Of a stretch of DNA of 64,000 nt, positions 8,716-15,847 are shown piece by piece. Location: NCBI GenBank assembly GCA_902363805.1, contig CABJBF010000001.1, forward strand, positions 620,001 through 684,000, read 5' to 3'. The translations under genes and the position numbers were made by a program. Source of the stretch: Eubacteriaceae bacterium (GTDB lineage: Bacteria; Bacillota; Clostridia; Lachnospirales; Lachnospiraceae). Below the pieces are notes generated by a model that was given only the letters and a program-made list of their open reading frames with translations, was not told where the DNA came from and made no database searches. Position 1 is the stretch's first letter, and each line of letters opens with the position of its first letter.

Positions 8716-8955
8716 ATGGCACCAAAAGTATTAGAGATAAACAGTTTATTAGATACATTACAGGATGAAGATTATAATACGGTAATAAGTTTCATAAAAT
8801 TTCTTTCCAATTCTAGAAAAAAGGAGAAAGCAGAAAAGAGTGTGGATACATTAAAGGACATACAAAATATGTTTTCTGATGATAAAGGATGGAGTTCAGA
8901 GGAAAGTATGATTGAGGATATGGCTAAATTCAGAAGGGAAAGATTAGGATTATGA
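8716..8955 (+). CDS. Antitoxin of a PIN-domain toxin-antitoxin pair
   Basis: 79 residues, charged, with a central SFIKFLSNSRKKEK helix and a C-terminal acidic/basic tail ending KFRRERLGL. The N-terminal LLDTLQDEDYNTVISFIKFL resembles small DUF2281-type antitoxins that sit upstream of PIN toxins. The stop overlaps the start of the PIN gene by four bases (ATGA), the usual coupling for such pairs. It should bind and neutralise the toxin and probably autoregulate the promoter. Assignment rests on context more than on sequence. Confidence 0.7.
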   Translation: MAPKVLEINSLLDTLQDEDYNTVISFIKFLSNSRKKEKAEKSVDTLKDIQNMFSDDKGWSSEESMIEDMAKFRRERLGL

Positions 8956-9347
8956 AAATAATGCTTGATACAAATGTATTGATATCAGCACTGATATTTG
9001 GAGGGCAGGCTGGAAGATTACTTTCACAGCTGTTTTTGTCAGAACATGAATTGTTAGTTTCAGAATATGTTGATGAAGAATTTCAAGCAAAGCTACAACA
9101 AAAGTGGCCAGCAAAAGCTGAAAAGGTTTATCAGTGTTATAGAACTTTAAATATTAACTTTTGTAAAAGTACAGATAAAGTATTAGGGCATTTGAGAGAC
9201 GAAAAAGATATTCCTGTATTGAGTGATGCAATATATAATAAAGCGGATATAATATTAACAGGTGATAAGGATTTTTTAGAGGCTAATCTAACTAATCCAT
9301 TAATATTTTCACCGTCTATGCTCTATGAATATTTAAATAAAGATTGA
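8952..9347 (+). CDS. PIN-domain ribonuclease toxin (VapC-like, COG1569 type)
   Basis: 131 residues. The N-terminus MKIMLDTNVLISAL contains the first catalytic Asp of PIN nucleases. Further acidic positions appear in VSEYVDEEFQAKL, in LRDEKDIPVLSDAIYNKADIILTGDKDFLE (the conserved DIPVLSDA and TGDKDF blocks), giving the four-acid Mg2+ site. Family members cleave RNA and are held in check by the upstream antitoxin, which overlaps by four bases. Confidence 0.82.
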   Translation: MKIMLDTNVLISALIFGGQAGRLLSQLFLSEHELLVSEYVDEEFQAKLQQKWPAKAEKVYQCYRTLNINFCKSTDKVLGHLRDEKDIPVLSDAIYNKADIILTGDKDFLEANLTNPLIFSPSMLYEYLNKD

Positions 9348-9354
9348 TGGAATA

Positions 9355-9384
9355 AGGCATATTGCAAAAAAACAGTATGCCTTT
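9355..9384. terminator. Shared terminator between convergent genes
   Basis: AAGGCATA (9355-9362) pairs with TATGCCTT (9377-9384). It lies between the convergent toxin and deacetylase genes and can serve both strands. Confidence 0.65.
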
Positions 9385-9407
9385 CTCTATCTATATCTAG
9401 TCTACAC

Positions 9408-10205
9408 CTATTCTCCATTTTTCACCTGACAGCCGTCATGTTCCATATGGAAATTGTCTTTATAAATTAGTTTGGAGATAGGAACAATCTCATAACCTTT
9501 TTGTTTTAAACCTTCAATTACTTTAGGTAGAGCCTGGGCAGTATATTTCGCACCATTATGCATTAAAATGATGGCGCCGGGTTTTAAAGACTTATTATTA
9601 ATAACCTCATTTACAATTGCATCAACACCATAGTTTTTCCAATCCAGAGAATCTACAGACCATTGTATTGTAAAATAACCACATTCTTTTGCTTTAACAA
9701 TAACATGATTATCATAATCGCCGTAAGGAGGTCTAAACAAATTCATTTGATAGGAAGTAAGATTTTTTACATTTTCAGTAACGGTATTAAGTTCATTGCA
9801 TATTTCTTCGTTTGACAGAGAACTCATATTCTTATGATTTGCACTATGATTTCCTAAATCATGTCCTTGCTCATAAATCGCTTTTACGTCATTAGGATAT
9901 TGTTTAACCCAGCCACCTGTCATAAAGAAAGAGGCCTTAATATTATTTTCTTTTAAAATATCTAATATTTTTTGTGTATCATCATTTCCCCAAGCAGCAT
10001 CAAAACTAATGGAAACCTGAGGCTTGGCAGTATCTACACAATAAATTGGAAGTTCTTTTGCAGTAGATGAAACAGGGAGAGAATCAAATGTATCTTTATA
10101 GGAAAAAGCCTGAAAATAATATGTAACACCAATTGCTAATGCGATAAAGAAAAGCCAGGAAATACTCCTTTTTGTCATACTAAGATATTCAGAATTATTT
10201 GACAT
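9408..10205 (-). CDS. Membrane-anchored polysaccharide deacetylase (PdaB-like NodB fold)
   Basis: 265 residues. One N-terminal membrane helix (ISWLFFIALAIGVTYYF) is followed by a NodB homology domain. Motifs in order: VSISFDAAWGND (motif 1, with the DAAWG variant typical of sporulation PdaB-type proteins instead of TFDDG), HSANH (metal His pair), FRPPYGDYD, and WSVDSLDWK, then ILMHNGAKYT. The family removes acetyl groups from peptidoglycan or other sugars outside the membrane. The AGGAGG at 5 bases supports the start. The PdaB-like motif hints at a spore-forming lineage, but I see no sporulation promoter. Confidence 0.85.
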   Translation of the reverse strand: MSNNSEYLSMTKRSISWLFFIALAIGVTYYFQAFSYKDTFDSLPVSSTAKELPIYCVDTAKPQVSISFDAAWGNDDTQKILDILKENNIKASFFMTGGWVKQYPNDVKAIYEQGHDLGNHSANHKNMSSLSNEEICNELNTVTENVKNLTSYQMNLFRPPYGDYDNHVIVKAKECGYFTIQWSVDSLDWKNYGVDAIVNEVINNKSLKPGAIILMHNGAKYTAQALPKVIEGLKQKGYEIVPISKLIYKDNFHMEHDGCQVKNGE

Positions 10206-10259
10206 TGTAACCTCCTATGTTTTATTGTACAGTTTATGAAAAATACGGCATGGATATGA

Positions 10260-10288
10260 TTACAAATTTATAAATTATAGAGTATAAT
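10260..10288 (+). promoter_or_regulatory. Promoter of the amidase gene
   Basis: TTACAA (10260-10265), 17-base spacer, TATAAT (10283-10288). It drives the + strand gene at 10352, divergent from the deacetylase. Confidence 0.6.
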
Positions 10289-10351
10289 AAGCCGTGGGAT
10301 TTTGACCGCAACATTATTTTATTTAAGTAAGAAACAGTAGGATGGCATAAA

Positions 10352-10984
10352 ATGAGATACATGAGAAAATCAAAACGCAGAAAAGAAAGAATGAAGAAAA
10401 TCGGAATACTATTAATAGTTGCATTAGTGGCTATGGTTGCATGGAAGGCAAGTGAAATTTATTATGGCAAAATAAATTTGAGCAAGTTAGAAAATATGGA
10501 AAGACCGGATTGGATAGATGTCCAGATTATAGATGTGGATGGAGCATCAAGAAGTGGAGAAAAACTTGACAGCGTTAAAGATATAGTTATTCACTATGTT
10601 GGAAATCCGGGAAGTACAGCACAGCAAAACCATGATTTTTATGCAGGAGACCAGTCAAATGTAAGTTCTCATTTTGTGGTTGGATTAGATGGCGAAGTAA
10701 TTCAATGTATCCCGTTAGATGAAATGTCAGCAGCAAGCAATTGGAGAAATAATGACACTATATCAATAGAGGTATGTCATGCGGATAAATCAGGAAAATT
10801 TAATAAAAAGACATATAAATCTTTGGTAAAACTTACTGCATGGCTAGAAATGGCATGTGGGTTAAATGAAGACCATGTAATTAGACATTATGATATAACA
10901 GGAAAAGAATGCCCAAGATACTATGTTAAACATGAAGATGCGTGGAAAAAATTTAAAAAAGATGTAAAGAAATACAGAAAATAA
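10352..10984 (+). CDS. N-acetylmuramoyl-L-alanine amidase (Amidase_2/PGRP fold)
   Basis: About 210 residues with a basic N-terminus and one membrane helix (IGILLIVALVAMVAWKASEIYY). The PGRP/Amidase_2 domain follows: IVIHYVGNPGSTAQQNHDF with the first zinc His, SSHFVVGLDGEVIQCIPLDE, SIEVCHAD, and VIRHYDITGKECPR with the second His and the Cys ligand. It should cut the amide bond between muramic acid and the stem peptide outside the cell. Three in-frame ATGs (10352, 10361, 10391) are possible starts; only the first has a plausible AGGAT upstream. Confidence 0.87.
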   Translation: MRYMRKSKRRKERMKKIGILLIVALVAMVAWKASEIYYGKINLSKLENMERPDWIDVQIIDVDGASRSGEKLDSVKDIVIHYVGNPGSTAQQNHDFYAGDQSNVSSHFVVGLDGEVIQCIPLDEMSAASNWRNNDTISIEVCHADKSGKFNKKTYKSLVKLTAWLEMACGLNEDHVIRHYDITGKECPRYYVKHEDAWKKFKKDVKKYRK

Positions 10985-11050
10985 TCTGAAAAAACCATAA
11001 GAAAATGCTCACGTGAAAATAACAAAAAAGAAAAAGTTATACGAATATAA

Positions 11051-11248
11051 TCACTGAAAAGAAGCGAAGCGGATTTGGCATGTCAGGAAGAAAAAATAAA
11101 AGAAAATTTGCCTAAAGTGGCTATTATATGTGAATATGATGCAATGCCTGAAATTGGACATGGTTGTGGGCATTCGGCAAGTTGTGCAGCAGGAATTATA
11201 TGTGCACTTGCAATTAAAGAAGAACATAGTGAGTATAGAAACCGATAA
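11051..11248 (+). pseudogene. Relic of an M20-family metallopeptidase/amidohydrolase
   Basis: In the 410-base gap between two genes a frame of about 65 codons with no start reads KVAIICEYDAMPEIGHGCGH followed by SASCAAGIICALAIKEEHSEY and a stop. EYDA(L/M)P and GHGCGH are metal-site motifs of M20 peptidases and aminoacylases (AbgB/HipO type), which are normally about 390-400 residues. Only this internal piece is left, so the gene is long dead. The rest of the gap (10985-11050 and 11249-11395) shows no gene; a TATAAT at 11343-11348 may serve the next gene. Confidence 0.75.
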
Positions 11249-11395
11249 TTGAGATTTTTTATACATATGTCCTTAAAAAAGGCAAAATTGGGGCAAATTC
11301 TTAATTTTACTAATTTTCCCTTTAAGAAATAAAAAAATGTATTATAATATGTTAGGTGTGTAAAACACAAAAATATATGAATAAGGAAGAAAAGT

Positions 11396-13171
11396 ATGGG
11401 AAATCAAGTTAAAAAAATGGGAAAAGCATTAATGCTTATTCTTGCAATGGTGGTATGCTTTAACATTGGTGTTATGGCTCAGGAAATAGAGGCAACAACG
11501 GCACCGGACAATGTAAAAGAAGTAGAGACAACAAAGCCCTCAGGAGAAACAGAAACGACAAAACCTGCAGGTGAAGTTGAAACAACAACTAAAGCAAATG
11601 AGACAGAGACAACAAAGCCTTCAGGAGAAACAGAAACAACAACTCCTAGTGGAAACAATAATGGAACAAATACAACACAGCCAAATGTAAGAATTTTATT
11701 TGTTGGTAACAGTTCAACTTATTATAATGATATGCCACAGATGGTAAAAGGACTTGCAGTAGCTGATGGAATGAATGTAACAATTCAGGCGCTTACAGCA
11801 GCAAATTATAAACTTTATCAGTTCGCTAATGAAAAGGATACATATGGTTCTCAGCTTATAAGTGCATTAAAAAATTATAAGTGGGATTATGTAATTCTTC
11901 AGGACCACAGAGAAATGATTATCACAGATATTGCAAAAACTCAGACAGCAATTGAAACATTGAAACCATTAATTCAGAGTTCAGGTGCAAAGATGCTTCT
12001 TTATGATACACAAGCGGATTATATTGGAAGAAGTTTTACTGCAACAGGATATAGTTACTATTTATCACATAATGAAATACAGCATTATATGATAAAGGGT
12101 TATTACATGATGGGAAATAAGTATGGTGCACAGGTTATTTCATCAGGAGTTAATTTTGAAAGATGCTTAAAACAGTTCCCTGATATAAAATTATACAATG
12201 CGGATAACATACATCCTACACCTACAGGAAGTTATTTGGCAGCGTGTACAATTTATGGAACAATATTTAATACAACTGCATTAGAAAATAAGTATTTACC
12301 TGAAAGTGAATACGATTCTAATGGACTTCTTAAGAAAGTTACTAAAGAAGCTGCTTTAAAAATGCAGGCTATAGCAGACCCAAGACTGACAATTGATACT
12401 TCATATGTAGAGGTAAATAAAGGCTTTAATTCAAAAGTAACAGCAACATTGATTGCAAATGAAAAGAATGAAATTTTGAAAGATTATAAAAATGAAATTC
12501 AGTATTCAAGTTCAAACGATACAGCTATTTCAGTAAACAAATATACCGGAAGTTACAATGCAATTGGCGTTGGAGATTCAATGATAATGGCAACAACAGA
12601 CAGTGGATTGATTACAATGTGTACAATAAGTGTAAAGCAGCCTTCGACATCATTTGCAATTAACGAAACAGGAATAGCCAAATTATATAAGGGCGATACT
12701 ATTCAGTACACAACAAAGATAGCACCAAGTGATACAACAGATACAGTTAAATGGACAAGTAATAACACATCTGTAGCAACTGTAAGTGATACAGGTCTTG
12801 TTACAGCAAAGAAAGTAGGAACTGCAAAAATAACAGCAACTACAACAAGTGGTATTAAGGCAGTACGTTACATAAGAGTAAAACTTATTAAACCTAAAAA
12901 TGTAAAAGTTAAAAAGCTTTCAACAAAAGCAAAAGGAAGCAGATATGCAAATATAAGAATTACATGGACAAAGAATACTAATGCAGTTAAATATTATGTA
13001 TATCGTTCATCAGGTTCAGGATACAAAAAAATTGCTACAACTAAAAAGCCGAAATACACAGACAAAAATAAGAAAAAAGGTGTTAAATACTATTACAAAG
13101 TTAGAGCGGTTTATTCAAATACAAAATGTAATAGCACATTATCGGAAACAAAATCAATTTCTTTAAAATAA
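11396..13171 (+). CDS. Secreted SGNH-hydrolase-like protein with Ig-like (Big_2) and C-terminal Fn3-like domains
   Basis: 591 residues. A signal peptide (about residues 1-28) is followed by a Thr/Glu-rich repeat linker (ETTKPSGETETT units, residues 44-95). An SGNH-like domain follows: LFVGNSSTYYNDMP (block I, Ser near 106), YVILQDHRE, and DNIHPTPTGSYLAACTIYG (block V with the Asp-x-x-His pair). Residues about 415-500 form a Big_2 Ig-like domain (TVKWTSNNTSVATVSDTGLVTAKKVGTA, given here in part), and the C-terminus resembles an Fn3 domain (YYVYRSSGSGYKKIAT). It is probably an exported carbohydrate esterase or adhesin. No LPxTG anchor is visible. Confidence 0.78.
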   Translation: MGNQVKKMGKALMLILAMVVCFNIGVMAQEIEATTAPDNVKEVETTKPSGETETTKPAGEVETTTKANETETTKPSGETETTTPSGNNNGTNTTQPNVRILFVGNSSTYYNDMPQMVKGLAVADGMNVTIQALTAANYKLYQFANEKDTYGSQLISALKNYKWDYVILQDHREMIITDIAKTQTAIETLKPLIQSSGAKMLLYDTQADYIGRSFTATGYSYYLSHNEIQHYMIKGYYMMGNKYGAQVISSGVNFERCLKQFPDIKLYNADNIHPTPTGSYLAACTIYGTIFNTTALENKYLPESEYDSNGLLKKVTKEAALKMQAIADPRLTIDTSYVEVNKGFNSKVTATLIANEKNEILKDYKNEIQYSSSNDTAISVNKYTGSYNAIGVGDSMIMATTDSGLITMCTISVKQPSTSFAINETGIAKLYKGDTIQYTTKIAPSDTTDTVKWTSNNTSVATVSDTGLVTAKKVGTAKITATTTSGIKAVRYIRVKLIKPKNVKVKKLSTKAKGSRYANIRITWTKNTNAVKYYVYRSSGSGYKKIATTKKPKYTDKNKKKGVKYYYKVRAVYSNTKCNSTLSETKSISLK

Positions 13172-13208
13172 AATGATTTAAAATCGATTTATTAGAAAGA
13201 AAACGGAG

Positions 13209-13237
13209 TTGACATTTCAGTATTATTTCAATATAAT
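13209..13237 (+). promoter_or_regulatory. Consensus promoter of the Mn2+ riboswitch/mntP transcript
   Basis: TTGACA (13209-13214), 17-base spacer, TATAAT (13232-13237): both hexamers match consensus. The transcript would start near 13244, just before the riboswitch. Confidence 0.85.
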
Positions 13238-13249
13238 TACACAAGAATT

Positions 13250-13345
13250 TAATAGTCCGTGAGGGAGTAGTTCGCGTGAAAACGTGATTTGTCAACAATC
13301 CCGATAGCGTAGCTATCTGGCAAATATTAAAGAATGAGACTTATG
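13250..13345 (+). promoter_or_regulatory. yybP-ykoY (Mn2+) riboswitch
   Basis: The leader contains GGGAGTAG at 13263-13270, GTCAACAATCCCGATAGC around 13291-13308 with a following GTAGCTATCTGGC hairpin side, and TGAGACTTA near 13335. These match the order of conserved parts in the yybP-ykoY class (a GGGGAGUA loop, a GUCAuC strand, the CCCGGUA-type loop and a terminal GAGAC). The class binds Mn2+ and switches on Mn2+ exporters; the next gene is mntP. The AGAC strand is shared with the terminator that follows, giving the usual either/or fold. Matching was done by eye. Confidence 0.8.
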
Positions 13346-13390
13346 GTTTTGAAGATACCAATATTGGTATCTTCAAAATTGTGAGTCTTT
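13336..13390 (+). terminator. Riboswitch-controlled terminator
   Basis: A perfect 14-bp stem TTTTGAAGATACCA (13347-13360) / TGGTATCTTCAAAA (13365-13378) with an ATAT loop, extended by AGACT/AGTCT outer pairs and a T-run at 13388-13393. The outer strand overlaps the riboswitch P1 element. Confidence 0.8.
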
Positions 13391-13631
13391 TTTATATTTG
13401 TGATGTTAAATCAGATAAGATTAAATAGGCTCCAGGTAAGATAAAATGAATATTTATGAATTCATTTAGATGTTAGATTATAAAATATAAATCTTTTGTC
13501 TTAGATAAATGATATTGATATTTCAATAATTTACATGGGAAATAAATTATTGAATATAAATACAAGAGATATACTATGAACAAAGCGGATATTAAATCTA
13601 ATTCTATTATACAAAATGGCAGGAGATAAAA

Positions 13632-14216
13632 ATGGAATATTTAGTTGAATTCTTATTGTTAGGAGTTGGACTTGCAATGGATGCGTTTGCAGTGTCTATT
13701 TGCAAAGGATTAGCTATGCGCAAAGTCAATAAAAAACAGGCAGTTATCATAGCGCTGTTTTTTGGTGGCTTTCAGGCAATTATGCCGGTTATCGGATGGC
13801 TTTTATGCAAAGGTTTTCAAACTTATATAGAAGCTTTTGATCATTGGATAGCTTTTGCATTATTAGCATTTATCGGAGTAAAGATGATTATCGAAACCTT
13901 GAGGGAAAAGGAAGACGATGTAGTTATTGAAGAAATGGATCCGCCACTTGATATGAAAGAAATGCTTATGCTTGCAATTGCAACAAGCATAGATGCTTTG
14001 GCAGTTGGTATATCTTTAGCAGCTCTTGACAGACCAATAGTGGAATCAGCAGCCATTATCGGTGTGGTTACATTCGTTATATCTATTATTGGTGTTTATA
14101 TTGGAAAATTTTTTGGAAACAGATACAAAAAAAGAGCAGAACTTACAGGTGGAATTATTTTAGTATTGATAGGTGTAAAAATTCTGTGTGAACACATGGG
14201 ATGGATAGCATTTTAA
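13632..14216 (+). CDS. mntP: Manganese efflux pump MntP
   Basis: 194 residues with six predicted membrane helices and the internal repeat typical of MntP: GVGLAMDAFAVSICKGLAM near the N-terminus and ATSIDALAVGISLA in the second half, whose Asp residues are needed for Mn2+ transport. It exports excess Mn2+. The yybP-ykoY riboswitch and terminator upstream explain its regulation. About 240 bases separate the terminator from the start; this stretch is AT-rich and I find no further gene in it. CAGGAG lies 8 bases upstream of the ATG. Confidence 0.92.
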   Translation: MEYLVEFLLLGVGLAMDAFAVSICKGLAMRKVNKKQAVIIALFFGGFQAIMPVIGWLLCKGFQTYIEAFDHWIAFALLAFIGVKMIIETLREKEDDVVIEEMDPPLDMKEMLMLAIATSIDALAVGISLAALDRPIVESAAIIGVVTFVISIIGVYIGKFFGNRYKKRAELTGGIILVLIGVKILCEHMGWIAF

Positions 14217-14238
14217 ATTCTGTAATGAAAATAAATAA

Positions 14239-14305
14239 AATGAATGAAATTCATTTTTTATAAATGTTCTCAACAAATAGCCGCCGACCGGAGGGAGGGG
14301 CAGTA
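14239..14305 (+). repeat. Interspersed leader repeat, copy A
   Basis: Starts with palindrome AATGAAT-GAA-ATTCATT (14239-14255), then TTATAAATGTT, then AATAGCCGCCGACCGGAGGG and AGGGGCAGTACA. The same module occurs before panC (53250-53331), the second part alone at 53198-53243, and a diverged copy at 21367-21415. The palindrome arms differ between copies in a compensating way. It contains a mini-ORF (14240-14263) reading MNEIHFL. Confidence 0.7.
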
Positions 14306-14330
14306 CATCTTTTTATGGAGGAAAAAGATA

Positions 14331-15304
14331 TGATAAAAACAATAATAACAGCATTAGTACTTTTGGTAGTTGGATTTATATTGCTGGTTAAAGGAGCAGA
14401 TTTTTTTGTAGAAGGAAGTGCAAGCGTTGCGAAAAAATTAAAGATTCCATCACTTGTAATTGGTATGACAATTGTGGCAATGGGAACCAGTTTGCCTGAG
14501 TGCTCAGTAAGTATCATTGCTTCATTAAACGGAAGTAATTCTTTATCAATCAGCAATGCAGTTGGTTCAAATATATTTAATCTTATGGTTGTGTGTGGAA
14601 TTTGTACTTTATTTATTCCGCTTGAAGTAGCTAAAGATACAATAAAAAGAGATTTTCCATTTTCAATAGCATGTACACTCCTTTTATTATTTACAGGTTA
14701 TACATCAATGACATTGGGAAGAACAGAGGGAATAGTATTTTTAGTTTGCTTTGCATTTTTTATTCTTATAATGGTTAAAAGTGCAATGAAATCAAGAAAG
14801 ATTTCAAATGAGGCAATGCAGGAAATTGATGAAGAACTTGAAGAAATATCAGAGGATTTGTCAGGAATAAAATGTTTGTTGTATATAGTTGGAGGAGCTA
14901 TTGCAATAAAATTTGGTGGTGATTTTGTTGTAAATGGTGCTACTTCTATAGCAAGAACAGCAGGAGTGACAGAAACCGTTATAGGACTTACTATCGTAGC
15001 ACTTGGAACCAGCCTTCCTGAACTTGTAACATCAATTGTGGCAGCTAGAAAGAAAGAAGTTGATATGGCTGTTGGTAATGTAATAGGTTCGAATATATTT
15101 AATATTTTGATGGTACTGGGAATTGCAGCAACAATAAGTCCGATTACATTTTTAACAGAAAACATAATAGACATTATGGTATTAGTAGTATTTAGTGGTC
15201 TTGTATGGGCATTTGCATGGACAAAGAAGCAACTTGATAAAAAAGAAGGAATAATAATGTTAGTTCTTTATGCTATTTATACAGTTTATATTATTATGAG
15301 ATAA
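14331..15304 (+). CDS. Calcium/sodium antiporter, CaCA family (YrbG-like)
   Basis: About 324 residues, ten membrane helices in two homologous halves. Each half carries the alpha-repeat: VIGMTIVAMGTSLPECSVSI and VIGLTIVALGTSLPELVTSI, followed by AVGSNIFNL and VIGSNIFNI. These acidic and polar residues form the cation site in the YrbG/NCX superfamily. An acidic loop (EEISEDL region) separates the halves. I start at 14331, 8 bases after ATGGAGG; an earlier in-frame ATG at 14264 lies inside the repeat element and lacks a ribosome site. Confidence 0.88.
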
Positions 15305-15367
15305 AAGAAGTTCCACATTTAGAATCGAATGATCACGAGATGATTACGGAAGTGTAAGACTAAAATC

Positions 15368-15391
15368 CACTTTGCCCCACACTTCAAAGTG
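15368..15391 (+). terminator. Hairpin after the exchanger gene
   Basis: CACTTTG (15368-15374) pairs with CAAAGTG (15385-15391), followed by AAAATAAACTTTTAATTT. It is a possible weak terminator. Flanking it, ATGATTACGGAA appears twice (about 15338 and 15414). Confidence 0.45.
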
Positions 15392-15439
15392 AAAATAAAC
15401 TTTTAATTTCACAAATGATTACGGAATATTAAGTTTAGT

Positions 15440-15468
15440 TTGACAATAAAAAAAGAGTGGTTTATAAT
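15440..15468 (+). promoter_or_regulatory. Consensus promoter of the aspS T-box transcript
   Basis: TTGACA (15440-15445), 17-base spacer, TATAAT (15463-15468), both full consensus. Confidence 0.85.
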
Positions 15469-15500
15469 CACATTAATTAGGTGCATTTGCACAATATATC

Positions 15501-15764
15501 AGTAAGGCTATGACGAAGAGAAGTAACATAGATTATCGCTTCCAGAGAGCGGATGATGGTGAGATGTCCGCAGAATGAATTTATGTGAATAACACTTTCG
15601 AGCTTCAATCCGAAAGCAATGGCAAGTAGGTGCGACGTGGTTGTACGACACACAACAGGGTTTATCCCATGAGTGGCTGCAATGCAGCAAATCAGGTGGT
15701 ACCGCGGAATAAGTTAGATTAACTGTCCGTCCTGAACTGTAGTAGTTTAGGATGGGCTTTTTTT
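15501..15764 (+). promoter_or_regulatory. T-box riboswitch with apparent Asn (AAC) specifier
   Basis: The T-box sequence AGGTGGTACCGCGG is at 15694-15707. Stem I shows AGTA (15522-15525) opposite GAA (15587-15589), closed by ACATAGATT (15526-15534) with AATTTATGT (15578-15586); the distal AGAGAG and GGTGAGA elements follow. The specifier position after GAA-T is AAC (15591-15593), an Asn codon. The terminator is GTCCGTCCTGAACT / AGTTTAGGATGGGC (15725-15757) with seven T. Uncharged tRNA binding should form the antiterminator and allow aspS expression. Confidence 0.88.
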
Positions 15765-15847
15765 GTTTGAATTTGCTATAAAATTTGAACAATATAGTTT
15801 AATTGTTTTCCTAAACAATATATAAAAATATGAAGGAGACTAACAGA

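Noticed and set aside
12981..13166. A 61-codon frame within the SGNH protein gene
   Set aside because: Shadow of the Fn3-like coding region in another phase.
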